A stretch of 64,000 nucleotides of DNA from Daphnia pulex (Eukaryota > Arthropoda > Branchiopoda > Diplostraca > Daphniidae): contig NC_060019.1 of assembly GCF_021134715.1 (NCBI RefSeq), forward strand, positions 8,432,001 to 8,496,000, in the 5' to 3' direction. Below are positions 1 to 14,381 of the stretch, in pieces. The notes below the pieces were generated by a model, which was not told where the DNA came from, searched no databases, and was given only the letters and a program-made list of their open reading frames with translations. Numbering within the stretch: position 1 is the stretch's first letter; the number at the start of each line of letters is the position of its first letter. The position numbers and the translations under genes were made by a program.

Positions 1-3000
1 GGCCTTTTCTCAACTCAAATATGTTATGTTAGATTCCGCTTTATTTTTAGCCTGAAGCGGTTTCAACAGCTATTCATTAGGTCATCAACATTTATTGGAA
101 CCGTTAGTAGCTAGTTTTACGTAATAGATCGTTGGCAATATCGTTCAATTTCCGGTCCTATAATCGCGTGTCTGTAGGTTCTGAGAATAATATGCACAAC
201 CAGGACCAATTTTCACTAGTTCGTTAACATTTCTTGGATAACGATCGCTCTAATTTTTTTGTTGAAGTTTTCTTTGCCTTTTCTTTTTCTTTTTGATGCT
301 TGAAAAAAGAAATGTGCAGTATCGTCACGTTTTCGTCCATTACACAATGGATGTGGGCCGACGGAATAACTGTATCATCCCTATCTCATGTTGATTCCAG
401 TATCATCTTTTAACGCCAAATACCATCTCAAAGGAAACTCTTGTGGGATTACAATTGAATATAATCGCGTAGCTATATCTTATGACCTTGGGACGATAAT
501 ATAATAACACAAATATGTGTTATGAGTATAGACGTATGCACAGCCGACACGCCAAAGAGCTTCCGTTATTCAACGTGTACATAGCGGTGGAATTCGAAAA
601 AAAGTAAAATACCATGAATTATAATGTGTATAACTCATAGGGACGGCAAGTGCTCGTTATCCACACCACCAGCAGCATAGGACCCTCATTCTTTTTCGCA
701 CAAGAACGGCGAAACAACATATGGTGGAAAGAACATTGGTGGCTGGCCGACTTTTTTGACTGAATGACTTTTACCGTTCGTTATTGTCGTCTCCTAGGAC
801 CCGGTAGATTCAAACAGTTTTTCGGCTTGGAAAGTGACCTCAAGCGACGAAATGTCCTTTACTACCTTGTCAATAACGTTCGTAAATATTCCCAGTAACT
901 GTTGACATTCTTTTCGTGCGACCAATTTTGAAGGACCCGTTTGATTTAAAACTTTTTAAAAATCAGTTTCGAAACTTGTTTTGAATTATCGATCGTTATA
1001 TCGTCGAGATCAGATCAATGCAAGGGCGCTTATGAATTGGGGAGAGTTACCCAAAAGTTGTTTTGGCCGCCAACATTTTAGAGAAATTGAAAATTTTTAC
1101 CGTTGGTTCTTCGAATTTTTTTTCTCTAGTCCCACCAAAATGAACGCAATGTCCATCCGAGCTAGGAAATAACTTGCAAAGTCTCGATCATAAGTAGAAA
1201 CGACTTGTCACTCACAACAAACCGCAGGATAACAACATCAAGCGTTGGATGAGAAGAAGTTGCTTATTCGGTCCACATTCTAATTTTTTTCTTTCTTGAC
1301 GAAGTGAAAGTCTGGAACTCGTTTATTATGTTCGTTTACCGAGCTGGAAAGAGAGAAAAGATGATAAAACCATTAATGCGCTTGTAATACATGCGTAATT
1401 ACAATTGTCGAAAACACAGTATAGCTGTCCCCCCCCCCAATGGAATTCCAATCGTGCGGAAATATTTGTGCAGTCATCATCCTCTTGAAGAAGAGAGAGA
1501 TGCAAACACAATGTTGCTTTATCTTATTGCCAAAAAGAAAAATGGATTCAGGTTATACCAGGGGCTTTCCATTGCTGACCGACATTTGGGTATAAAGTAT
1601 ATACCTAGATAATCTGAGAAAGTACTTATTGTGTTGTATAGTATACAGTATCACTACTCCCCCGTTCTCTAACCTATATTATGTGCGTTTACTATGGATG
1701 TATAGAGACTTATTTTCCGAAGACAATTGCCTGATTGGGAGGCAAGTTGCAAATCTTATTATCAATAATAGAATACGACGCGTAAAATGATTTAGACGTT
1801 CCCATAAGGTAGAAAAAACTGGGCTATGGCCATTGTTGGCCAAATCAGCGAATTAAAGGCTCGTTCCGCGTGGGAAAAAGATTATTGCGAGCGCAATCAA
1901 GCTTGGCACAATAAATTTTTCTGAAATATCAGAGCAAACGAACGAAAGAAAGAAAGAAAAAATCCCCGGTGTTAAATTCGTAAAGGCACAGCGATAAACC
2001 TCATAAGTTAACTAATCACTTCACGGACAGGCAATAAATAAGTGGACACAACCTCAATCTATTTAACAAAAAAAATTGCCATTACAAAACTAGTCGTAGT
2101 AACAAACCGAGTCACTCTAGAAAAATAGGAAATGATTGAACGACGTGTCAAAAATCCCTTCTTCTGGTCTAATAAATAAGTGTGACTTAAAAGCGGCAAT
2201 AAATAACGATCAAGACAGATTTTCAAGATCAATAATTTGCCATCCGAAATTGTTTCGTGTAAAGGCTTTAGCCTATATTCTTCCGGCAAAGTAAAAAAAT
2301 AGGCCGACTTGTATAATTAAATAACAAGTCAATTGGCAAACGTAAAAAATAAAGTTACGACTTACGAGCAAGCGCCGAAGCGCAGTTAGACCTCGTAACC
2401 CGAATTAGATTTCGTTTTGAATTGCGGTCACTTTTTCTTGTTCTCGGTATTAGCCCTATACGTAATAGTCTGAAACGTCCAATTAATTGAGCTGCGCTGC
2501 ATACATGTACAAGGCGTATGTATAGATATATAGTATGCGCATCAAAGACTCTGCTGCTGCTGCCAACCCTTTCGGCTACTAAGCGATTATCGCCCGATTT
2601 TCTCCACCAGCGTTGTTACACTCTTCTTCCATCAAGTTGGCCCCGCGCTGCTGGATGATGGTCCGTCACAGGAGAGTTGTGCTAATGCACCCAAAGTGCA
2701 GCGCAGCGATTATGGAACTTTCTCCAGCCCCAGCGCTCGCGGATCGCTGAATCTCTTACTGCCACTTATAATATGGATGGAAATTTGACACAATCTTATA
2801 CATCCGTTTTTTTTTTTTTTTCTGAACGGGCTTAACGTATTATTATTATTACTCTATATATATATCGGCGTGGAAAAGAAAAGACGAGCCTCTTTTCTCC
2901 AGAGATTTTTTTTATCGAGTTCTTTTCTCTCAAATGTTGTCGTTGGTCGTTTGTCTTTTTTTTTTTTTTAAATTGCACTTTCGATGTGAACTTTCTTTTT

Positions 3001-6000
3001 GTTATTTTTCTGCTCGGGGGAAAAACAAATAAAATAAGGAGAGTAAAGAGAGATCTTCCAAATGACCCAGGGTGGTGAAAATCCGCTTTTTTTTTTGTAA
3101 TATTTTCCCTGAACAAATCTTTTTGCTCATCGCTAGTCACGCATAGTTTCATTTCGAGTGTGGGGCCCTTTTTTTTTGGCTCGGAGATTTGTCGGTATTT
3201 TGTAGGACGACTTCCTTTATTAGCAATCATTTCTAATAGTAGGAAAATGGACGTTTATGGGGGGGAAGTTCTGGAAGGATTTGGCCTTTACTGGCACGTT
3301 GGAGATAGAAACACAATAGGCTGCGTGCTCATTGAACGGATCCCATTTAAAGCCTATACGTGTTTGAGACGAATAGCCTTGGTATTCAGCTGCACAGCCG
3401 CGCTCGATATTGTGCAATCATTTCGAAATGAACACAATCAACATCCATTAGCGTTGTTTTCATTAGTCATCCATAAACTCGGTGGCGGCCCACGTAGGCT
3501 CTGACGTCTTTCAGATCCATTAGACTATCAATGGGTTGAATTCTTATCTGGTCATGGCCACCTTCGTTTAGTCGTGTGTCCACATCACGTATCATTCTGC
3601 ACAGCCGAGCCGAAACGGACGACTTTATACTTATCAACTAGCGGCAATACGTAACCTATTATTTATTTTTACTTTACCCAGCTCGCTCGCTCTCTCTCTC
3701 GCTTTTCCCTTTTGTGTGTGTATGATCTACTACCCTCGGCGTTCGTTCAGAGATGATGATGAAATACTATCTAGTATATATCCATCTTTCTCTTTGATAC
3801 GTTCACGCGAATGTTAAGAAGAAAAAAAAACGGGCGACGTGAGCGGCATAATGACAATCAACCTCGACTAGCTGTGAGCACATCGGGAAAAATGGTCTCA
3901 GATTAACCAGGTCACATTCATTATAAATCAAAGAGACTCTGTGCTGCTGTGGCAAATCTCTGTGATGGACTAGATATTTTTTTTTCTTTCTTTCCACTGT
4001 GGGCAGAAAAAGAAGAAGAAGAAGCCAGCACGTCTATCCCTTTAGCGATGCACATAAAGAAAAGCATCGAGCGTGACTGGCCATATAGCTGCCGCTTGTC
4101 CTGTACATGTATACGTCTTTGCTCGCTCTACTTTTTTTCTCCGCTCATATTTTCTTCGTTCAAACAGCAGCAGGAGCGCATCACATAATTTGTTCAAAGG
4201 CCTTAGACTAGTCCTCGTGTCATGCTTCAGCAGGTGGTCCACACACACACACCGCCAGCAAATAAGGCATAAACTACTAAAAAAAAGAGACACAAGATGT
4301 GAAGGACGATATTCTTTCTCAGAGAAAAGATGGAAAATCCTGATTTTTTCTGGTAAACCCACACAGCTAGAGAAAAGAAGAAGTTGAACAGATTTTTTTC
4401 CTATAATGTTGGAAAACAGTTATATGGATGGCCACAGGAGGAGCAACTTAAAAGGAAAAAAAAGAGGGTCATATTTATCGAGAGATTAACAAGCGAAAAG
4501 ATAAAACAGCATCCAACCGAAGCGTTTAGTATTTTAAGACTAGAACTTTCGCTAAATATTGGAAGAGAGAAATCTCTTCGGAAATGATTCGAAACTTTCG
4601 TCGTCTTATCGACGAATCTATCTATATTTACACAGCAGATTTTTTTACCAACGTATAATAATAATCATCGACATCTTTATAACGTCGTGTTTCACTTAGT
4701 AGGGGGAAAAAAATTTTGTGAAATTTCACTATTCAAGAGAGCAGTCACTCAACTCGGGTGAGTGGAACAATACAATTGCATGGGAAAGATAAAATATCTT
4801 CGTGAAATGTTTTTTTCTGGGTTAGTTTCTTGGAATAACGTTTTGATAAAAATACAATCGGTACACGCATTTACGAGAGGGCGACGAACTATGTTTGATT
4901 GTGACTTTCGCATCTGATTATTTTCTATCGCAACTGGTTTTTTTCTTTCTTCTTTTGAATCAATAATAATGTCACTTTCGTTTTCAAATTCTTTGCAGAC
5001 AGTGATACGCATTCGGAAAGGTATATCTGGTTTGTCAACCGGTACCACCCAACATGCGCCACGGACGTGCGACCCTATTTTATCCTGATTTTATCCCGTC
5101 GTTCAAAATTGCTGATCAACAGGTATACTATTTCGAAATAATAACCCCATAAATGAAATGGCAAGTGTCTCTATTTCGTGAGAAACGAGAGTGAAAGAAA
5201 TAGTTCAAATAACTTCTAGTCGAGGTCCGACCCATATTGTTTGAATGGCACAAAACAGAAATTCTAGTTTTGGTCAACTGACAGGCTTCGTGTCACGATT
5301 TATGGCGACAGCTGCTGCGCCCAATCCTAACGAGCTTATACGCGTATTTATCATTTGTTGTCGTGTTCTTAGTTGAGGAAAAAAAAATCCCGATAACGGT
5401 TCGGTTAAAGACCTAAAAAACTTGAACAAAACTAAATCGAAACAAGTGAACAAAAATTGTGATTCCCGACCAGGCTCTCATTCACGCGGGTAACTGTAAC
5501 ACACGCATCGCCCAAAAAAAAAAAAGAAAAAGGGAATTTTTGGTTTAAAAAAAAATTATATTATGATTCGTTTGTGTCGTATTGTTAAACGATGAAGTAG
5601 GATAGACCCCACGTAACAGTTCTTGGCTGCTATACACAATGGCTACTTGGTTTATTGTGCGAGTCGCGTTGGTAGTTTGTTAACGGGTCTGATTGGTCTC
5701 CGTAACAATACCGTACATACTTGTGTCAATCCTAATCAACCACATTCACGTTTCTCATCGATGGTTCACGCTAAATAAAGGCTCTTGTGAAAGGCGATTT
5801 TGTACGATGTGATGAGGTTTTTACGGTAAAATTTCCCTTTCTTTTTAAAAGAAAAGTATTTGGGTTCGTCTCGACTGATGGCCGTTACGTTATGGCGTTG
5901 TGTTTTTTGGGGCTTTTTTTTTTTGACGACGCGTTTCAGACAATCTTTGAATGACGTGAATCGCTATTCTTCCGGGACTGCCCGCTGAGACCCGGCGTGC

Positions 6001-7070
6001 GAAACAAAATGGTAGAGAAACACAGTCGTCTAAACGTAGTACGTGTGTCCGTCAAACACAACGGGAGGGCCATAGTACCCACCGTCCATTAGGAATATGA
6101 AATAATAACGTGACTAAACTGCGTCCTCAACCGATTTTACGATGTTAATCCGGTAAGAAGGAACGACAAAACGATCAAATAAAATGGAGATGACCGCGCC
6201 GTGTATAGTAAAGACAAAAAAGAGACCATACGACGCCATAGTAGGTAAATTGATTGTTATTAGAGCTGTTAGCTCTCGGTCAAGCGCTGTAGTAGCCGTC
6301 CTTTAGTTTTATTGTTTGCCATTATCTCGACCGAGCTGGAGTTAACGGTCCGAAAGGACAAATGGCCAAAAGCTGCCTTGTTATAATTGTTATCAAAAGC
6401 CAGGCTAATTGATTGCCCTTTTGTTTTCTGAATTAGCCAACAGCGTTGATTGACCGCCGTCGGAATTTGTCTAATTAGTCCTCTAGAGTGATACAGCGAA
6501 AGAGCAATCAAAGTCGTAAAACTTCAATATACTACACGTCTATAAATTTACTGGCCCGTGCCGCTCTTTTCCGTCCTTCCGGGATGAATTTTATTCGGCG
6601 GCAGCAGCAACAACTTCCGCGAAAAAAATGGAGGCGGCGGCCGCATGATGACCATCGGAGAGTAAACGATTAGGAGCGCCTAGATATTTTCTCTCCACAG
6701 TGTCTTATTATTACATTCTTCTTCTTTCTCCGGTCCTAACTGTTTTTTTTTCTTCTTCTCTTCAGCAGGATACTGGCCGGCCGTGTGTTTATCGTGCCCG
6801 TTAGGTAATGGCAAGGGGCCCAGCTGAAAATGTCCAGCAGCCAAGCAGCAATACTACCATAGTGGGAAGACACCTGTTGTCTGGAACTGTCGGAGCAGAA
6901 TGAGAGAGTTGGGGCTGTAAAGGAGAAGAGACGCCAACGGCCGAGCCAATGGTTATATTGTTCGTTACGTCTACAGTATATCCACCTGGCGTCTACTACG
7001 TTGTAGCTCCTCCTAACACAAGAAGAACCAACCTCCTTTTTTTTATATTCCAACCGAAAAAATTTTTTCG
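1..7070. other. Long gene-free stretch, left flank
   Basis: I see no supportable gene here. Open frames are short, rich in codons from homopolymer runs, and have no recognisable domain or consistent splice sites. The sequence is A/T-rich with many T and A runs. A more GC-balanced patch around 2550-2770, with a CTG run near its start, stands out from its surroundings and could be regulatory, but nothing in it is recognisable. The stretch is probably intergenic DNA or large introns and upstream regulatory DNA of the gene starting at 7304. Confidence 0.5.
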
Positions 7071-7078
7071 ACGTCTAA

Positions 7079-7112
7079 ACTATATAAGAGAACGGTGTTC
7101 CAGTCAGTGTCC
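7079..7112 (+). promoter_or_regulatory. TATA box and initiator-like core promoter
   Basis: TATATAAG at 7081-7088 is followed 16-20 bases later by TCAGT (7104-7108), the arthropod initiator core, and then by a second similar TCACT at about 7116-7120. The second lies about 35 bases from the TATA start, closer to the usual distance. The first coding ATG of the glutaredoxin-like gene is about 200 bp downstream, so this would give a 5' leader of about 190-200 nt without an intron. Motifs are seen directly; promoter function is inferred. Confidence 0.55.
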
Positions 7113-7303
7113 CAGTCACTCGTTACCCGACCAGCGCCGTGTGTCGAGAGCAGCAGCAGCTCTGCTTTCTAATTCCGATTGTGTCCAACCCACCCCCCCC
7201 CCGCCTTCCAACGTGACACACAGACTGAATAAAAGATAACAAGTCACGATAAGTGCTACGAGATATCGGAGTGAACAACAACAACTAAATTCGTTTAGAA
7301 TTG

Positions 7304-10300
7304 ATGGCGTTATCGTCCAAGTCACATCATCACTCCACGTCCAGCAGTTCGGCCGCCGTGATGATGAAATTCAAGTGCAGCGAATATTCGTCGTCGGCAG
7401 CTCATCAGAACTTGTCGTTCCAGTCGTCGTCCAGCGACGTGACAGAACAGCCGAAGAAGCGCCAGCAACAGCAGCAGCAGCAGCCGAGTCAATTGTCGAG
7501 GGAGCTGGACGATTGTTCGAGCGTCAGCAGCAGCAGCAGTAGTCTGGTCAACTCTGATTTCTATTTCTTCGCTAATAGAGGCGTCGGTGCTGGTAAGGGC
7601 AAAGGGCCGGATGAGGTCAGCAGCGAAACGGTGGACAGCGGCCTGTCGTCCGACACGGAAGGTTTCACTCCGCCGCCGTTGCCTCGCCGGGCCAACAAGA
7701 AGGCGGTGGCTCCTTGCAAGTCGGAGAAGCTCGTGATGCTTATGGATGATTCGCAGTCGGACGTCAGCGCCGATTCGCTGGCCCTCAACGACGACGCCCA
7801 AACGGAATTGACGTCGTTGGCCAGCATCAGTGATTGCGGCGGGCTAGACAACAACAATGTCAGCCCGTTGACGGGACGTAAACAAGCTCTGCCCAGCAAT
7901 CTGTTGACAGAGATTCGCACCAAAGCCGTCAAGCTCCATCACTACCAGCAGCCGCAATCGGTCAAAGAGCTGGGCAAAGCCCTCGACTCGCAATTAAAAC
8001 TCCAGCGCAGCAAGAGCTCATCTGTGCCGCCGTCACGTAGCCGCAGTCTCATTCTGCCCATTCCGCCTCAGCCTCAGCAACAGCAGCAGCAGCAAATCGC
8101 TCCGTCGTCGTTCGACCCGTCCGACTGCTACTACCAGCGCTTCCACATGTGCGAGTACATTGAAATCGACAGCAAAAACAACAACAACATCAACAACAGC
8201 AGCCAGCCGGAATCGCCGATTGACGACCTGAGCTTCGTCGGTTTGAAAGACATTTTGAATGTCGAGAAGAGTGGCCAAACCATCAGGAGCCACAAGAGCG
8301 GCACGGTCCGCGGAGTGCGGAACCGCGTCCGAGCCGGAATCACCACCTTCCTCCAGGGCAAGACCTTTAAGGTGAGTGCCAAATATTCCCGGGTGTTTTA
8401 CCGTTTTTTTTTTCCTTCTTATTACCTCAGAAATGTCATTTTCTTTTTAATTATTTCGTCTTCCTTTTTGTGTTGGTTCTATGGGGCGCGTGTTATCATT
8501 GTCCAAACTGCACTCTACACGTAGATGGATAGATAATGGGACCCTTTTTTATTCCCCCGTTGGGGCTTTAAAACAAAAAAATCCTCGGCCATGTAAGAAT
8601 TCTAGCGGGATACAAATTTAATGATTCCTTTTGATGCTGGCGTAGACATTTAGACAAAAAGAGGAGAAATGTCGGATGGCTGTGTCGTGATGACGACGCC
8701 CATTCGACCGCTTTCTCTGCAAGAATCAGAGCAAGCAGTTCGGTTGTTATTTTCTTTGCCAACGGTTCGTTCAAGTTCGGCTGCTTGCAGGACCTGCCAG
8801 ACATGCTCTATTCTCTCTCTCTCTATCCCGTGTAGACGTCGTACCGCTGCTTGTCCCGCGTTCAAGTAGCGGTAACGCGTTAGACGATGTGTAAGAGACT
8901 CGCCATATCGCACTGCATACCAAAGAAGATCCAGACGCTCAAAAGATTATTAAATTTTAAACGATAAGAAGCCAACGAGAGTTGTTTATTGTTTGATAAA
9001 AGGGGGCAATCAAAAAACTCATTTTGGAAATTGAATTTAAAAATATTAATTCCTCATTCGCATCGCAGGTTATTGGCGTCGTGAGCAACCGGATATTGAG
9101 GAAGTTATTTTTTTTTTCAATTGGCAAAAGTTGTTAATAAAAATTGAGGGGGATAAAAAACAAAGCGTTCTAGCCCACCCAGCTAAGGTCTCACGAAAGT
9201 TTTTAGCGATTTTTGTAACAATCGGATGCGCAACTTTGGTCGAAATTGTTATGGTGAAAAATGGGCTCCGTTTCAGATCTCACGGAATTTTCTGGGTAAT
9301 AATAATAATAATAATAATAATGCTCAGATTTCAATTCAGTCCTAAATTGCAGCTCCTGTCTGTTATATAACGTAGAGACAATATATGTAGAGGCGAATTC
9401 ATCGTCTAACGTGTAATCTTTCCCTGACAATTTCCCTCAAAAGAAAAAAAAAAGGTAGCTGCCTCCAGGTGCGAATCGATCTCGTCGGTTAGTAACCTGG
9501 GAATTTGTTTCTTCTTCTTTTTTCGTTCTCGTTTTTTTTTTTTTTGGTTCGGGTTGTGTATTTCCTTTCGGCGTGTTGTTTTCCCCCCTCCGTTCGTTCG
9601 TCCATCCATTATTACCGGCTGTACGTGGCTGCACGTCTGTGCTCCTCCTCGCCTGCGGGGACTGATTCCGTATAGTCTCTCCTGTTCGATGGATGCGCTA
9701 GAATGCGATAACAATCAAAGTTCATTGGCTCTTTTCTCTTTTGTTTCAGCACTTTTCTTTTTACCTCCTTCACAATTATAACAAGAACCTGCTGGAGAGC
9801 TTTATAGTCTCCAGCATTTTCTTATTGTCTAAGCTCTTTTTTCCCCTCTTTTCTCCGGATCAAAAGAGTGAAAGGACAATAGAGGTCCGTCGAGCTCTTG
9901 TTCAATTTCCATGGTTACCCCCACGACTGTATAGCCCGCAGAGCTTTGAACCGCATCTCTCTCTCTCAAAGCCTCGTGACCATTTCGATATTATGACGCA
10001 TTTCCCAATTTTTCTTTTTTTTTTTTTTTTTATCCCGGCTCTCTGTCCATAACAAACAGATTGCACTCTGCGCAAGATAAATAGAGACGACGCAAGATAA
10101 ATATGTACGACGCAGCACGTTGTAGACCGGATTTTCATGTTGTACGACGTAATCATCGTAATTCGAGGGATTATCAGGAGCTCAGACCAAGGCCAACTTG
10201 TATAAATAGAATCGGAAACAAAAACAGATTTGCATTCCTATGACCAGCGCACGTGATAAACAAGGAAAAATATAAAATAAAACAATCGTCTGTTGCGCTA

Positions 10301-13300
10301 TGAACTATCCGGTTGACATTTTTATTCCGTTAAGCCGTTTGTCATAATAACGGCTGTTACGTAAGGAGATTTTTTGGAGGGGTCCCATTTTCATCGCTTT
10401 TTGTTTGTTTGTTTTTCCACCTGTTGACGAACACGTTAACAGTGTGTGTGGATGTTATATTATTCCACAGAGAGAGAGAGAGAGACACATACGTCAAGAC
10501 CTAATCCCGCTATAGGCAACAAATGTTTGAGAATAATCAACGAACCATCTGGCTGTCACGCTCCAAGCCAAATCGGGAATGTTCTTTTGTAGAGGCCACA
10601 ACAAAAAAAAAGGAAGTCGGAAAGAAAAAGAAGAAACGAATAATAATAATAGGAGCTAGACAAGATAAATGAAGATTTTGTGGCTGGTTTCACTCGATTG
10701 ACTCCAATTGATCTTGACGACTCTTTCTCGAAAAAAAAAAGTAGACATTGAAGAATGAAATGACAAAAAGAATTCCCGTTTGGGTGGAATGCGCATTATA
10801 TTACCAAACGGAAAAAAGAAAGAACAGAGAACGGGAGATTTTTCTTCGCATCGATTGATTGGAATTTAATAAAATTTGCGCAGATTTTTTTTTTTTTTTT
10901 TGAATAATTGTTATTACGGTAACTCGATAGCGCGCTCTTCCGCAATTATTGGTGGCGCAAATTCAGCGCATGAGAGACAATTTAATCGTTCGTTTCCCGC
11001 GAATGATTTCCCACCGCCATCGAATTCTACACGAAAATTTGTTGGTTTTTTTTTTTCGCAAATAAAAAAAAAGGTTTGGCTGTTGAAATGTACAGGAAAC
11101 AAATAGCATTTAGCAGGTCAGCCGTATTCTCCCAACAATCCCGCCGTAAACAAGGATATCCATTCCGCGTGAAGAACCCACAGCAGGAACGGGAGAAACA
11201 AAAAAAGCTGTTTCCTTTTAACTAGAAAAAGTTCATCCTCGTATTTTTCTTCTTTGCCTTTCACGGCCTATGCGGAAGCGTGGGCGAGTTACACAAACAA
11301 CAACAACACGTCCTCTAAGAAGAAATGTCACCGCCACCGAATAAAAAAAAAAAGATTCCCAGGGGAAATGAAGTTTCCGTTTCACCGGGCGATCGTCGAG
11401 CGCGCGGGATAGTTCAACGAGTAAAAGGGGATTTTATTTTTTATTATTATTTCTTTGGTCGGTTGGTTGGTGCAGGCGACAATGACTGGACTTGGTCAAC
11501 TATAAAACCCAAGAAAGAAACGAACCAAAGTAGGAAAATGAAATCAATAAGTTTTTAAACGAAATTCGGGATGAAAATCGATAGCGGCCGGATCTGACGT
11601 GATGTTTTCTCTTTCCCCCCCGAATGACGCAATAAGCTCCCCAGCCGAAAGGCTCGTCGAATAAATGGGCCAATCAGAGCCTTGAGAGATATTATGTCTA
11701 TCACAATCTGTGATCTTCAGATACTACTAATGAGGGACTGGTATAGTCGAGTCTGAAAAAGTCGGGATCGTTCTAGTTACGAATAGCCATCAGACTAACT
11801 ATTGTACACATATTGCATCAATGCCCACCCCCCCCCCACCCCTCCCCAGGCTTTTATCCTGCACGTACAATAGTCACGAAGCAATCACGATTTTCCTTGA
11901 TGTCTATGGCGCCATCGTTGATTACCTTCGTTTTTTCCCCGTGTCACATTACATGCGTCAGTAGGGAAAACAATCTAAATCATCATCATCATTTTCTTTC
12001 TTTCTTTCTTATTTGTTTGCAGAGTTACGCGGAACGGGAGCACGGCAAAGTGGTGGTGTACACGACGTCGATGGGCGTGGTCAGGCAGACATTCCAGCGC
12101 TGTTTGCAGGTGCAGCGCATTCTGGGCACGTTGCTCATCAATTACGAGGAGCGCGACGTCTCCATGAACCGACAAGTGCAACAGGAGCTCAAGGAGCGGA
12201 TGAATCGCAACCGCATCGTCATCCCGCAAGTCTTTGTCGAGGGACAGCTCCTTGGCGTGAGTCACACACTATTTTATTTTGTTATTATCCTTATCACACG
12301 TCAGAAATGATCAAATCGGAGCCCCGCACACAAACGCTCCTAGCGTTCCGATTCCGGCGAATCGCCTTCTCAACTGACAAAATGTGGACGGAGAAAACTT
12401 GTCAAACGACTTTGACTTGTGAACTTTCTGTCGCTCTCCGAAGGGACCGGCTTGGCGCGTGCCTTTCATCTCTACAAGTATTGATCCCCTTGGAAAAATA
12501 AATAATATTGGACGAGGGACAGTTAGACTTATCCGTACGGTTAACCATTTAATAATAATAAGGTCATCTTTTTAGTGATGACGTCACCAGATGGCCTTTT
12601 CGAATGTAGCATCTTCCTCCGATCCTGTTGTGATATGTGTCGTCGCATTGTGACGTACCGTTCCGAGACTCGGGACTGACAGTCGGGCCGTATCAGCTGC
12701 TGGATCAGCAAGACACCCAGTTGTAGGTCAGGAGCTAAAAAGAGCAGCCGGTCCCTTTTAACCGACTGCTGAATAGAGAAGATGGCCATGCAACTCATCT
12801 CAAAGCTATTCTTTCCGTCCTCTGACTGTCTTGATATGCCGAGCGCTGTGACTAGCACTTTTATTCTGTCGAGAGAAAAGGAAAAAGTAGATCATCCCCC
12901 CCCCAAGATTCCCAAAGTTAACACTGATGTGTGTGATGTGCAGCCGGGCATATAGGAGGCCCATTTCCTCTTGGTCCTTTTTTTCATTCTTTTTGAAAGA
13001 AAGAAAGAAATGATAATAATAATAAAAAAAGGTAGACCCCCCTCTTTGGTATAGGCGTCTCGACTGGCCGAACACACGTCACATCAACCGCCTTCACGGA
13101 TTTAACCTAATTTCGTTTAGACTCTGTTTTCTTTTGAGCTGGTGGGCATCGTCAGTCGTCCCGCACCTCGGGCGAAGGGAATTTCCTGATTATTATTTGT
13201 GTGATTACTTTAGATGTACGTTAGTATATGTATGTATGTAGTTGAGGTGCCGGCTATAATGCGGAATCGTGTCAGTTAATGAGTGCAAGCCAGCTGTTTT

Positions 13301-14381
13301 TCTCTCAGTCGACACAACAAAACACTTTGAAATTATTTCTCGGGTGAAATAAGGTGCTACGCCATCAAACATATTTTGGATGAACAACCGAAAATCATCT
13401 TGACCGGTTTATGTTTTATCTTTTTAAAAAAAAAAAACGTGAAACGCTCGCCACCTGTTAATATATTTGTTTCCTTATTGAGAAACGGGGGTAGAACAAT
13501 TTAACTAACGGCTCCAAAAAATGAAGAACAGACAGACTGAGAAAGAAAATCAATACTCGTGGAGATGAAAGACAAACGGGATATATTCACAAAAAAAATT
13601 GATAAAAGAAATATAATAAAAAAGAAACGTCGTATCAATTTCAAATTCAATCTTCCCCCTTCTTTTTTTATCGTCCAGAAAGAAAAGGGTTGGCTGGCTG
13701 GCTGCAATGTCTATATAGACAAGAGTTGCTGTCATGAAAGGCTCTACTATATGTATCTATAGCCATGCCTTTGTATATCTACATAATATGAAAAATCTCA
13801 ATAAATCTCCAGCGAGTCTGTGAACCTCTAATGGAATATCGTAGAGTCTACGGACTGCATACGATCGTTTGATATCCTCGGGCGTAATAACCACATCAGC
13901 CCAGGCCATTTCAAGTGTAGATTGAGCGCCAGATATTCTGTCGTGAAAGTGACGCTATATACCCTTTCAAAAATGTCATTTTGTTTTATAAATTTGGAAT
14001 TTTGTGTTCTTCAACAGGACGCCGACGCCATTGAGAAATTGAACGAAAGTGGCGACTTGAGGCAGATCCTTCGTCGCTACAAGGTAAATCATTTCACTCT
14101 ACGCTCTGTAATTATTATCCGGGGACAATGTGTTTTCCAAAAAAAAAAAAAAAAAATATTTATTTTATTTTTGTTGTTGATTTAAAAAGCGCGTCGGACC
14201 GGAAACCATCTGCGATTCGTGCGGCGGCTACCGCTACCTGCCGTGTTCCGTCTGTTCCGGCTCTAAGAAATCCATCCACCGCAACCACTTCACCGCCGAG
14301 TTTGCGGCTCTCAAGTGCATCACCTGCAACGAAGCGGGTCTCATCCGCTGCGTCGCTTGTTCATCCACTTCGCCCGCTTGA
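7304..14381 (+). CDS. Glutaredoxin domain-containing cysteine-rich protein (GRXCR1-like)
   Basis: Four exons: 7304-8371, 12023-12256, 14018-14083 and 14190-14381, all joined in phase 0, giving 519 residues. Residues 1-356 (exon 1) are low-complexity: Ser-rich, with Gln runs near residue 50 and near 260, and probably disordered. Exons 2-3 (residues 357-456) form the glutaredoxin-like fold: a KVVVYTTS beta strand, a stretch like the cis-Pro strand (VIPQVFVEGQLLG), and a closing helix. No CxxC or CxxS active site follows the first strand, so redox catalysis is doubtful. Exon 4 has four paired cysteine motifs at C464/C467, C475/C478, C499/C502 and C510/C513, typical of the zinc-ribbon-like tail of this family. 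Vertebrate GRXCR1 organises actin in hair-cell stereocilia; arthropod members have similarly long N-termini. ATG 7304 is the first in frame after the promoter. Introns 1 and 2 are 3.65 and 1.76 kb. Confidence 0.9.
9298..9321. repeat. (AAT)8 microsatellite in intron
   Basis: Eight perfect AAT units within the first intron of the glutaredoxin-like gene. Simple sequence; no function implied. Confidence 0.9.

Noticed and set aside
12380..12402. TGGACGGAGAA stretch resembling the start of a conserved microRNA (miR-184)
   Set aside because: The match stops after 11 bases and no surrounding hairpin was evident.
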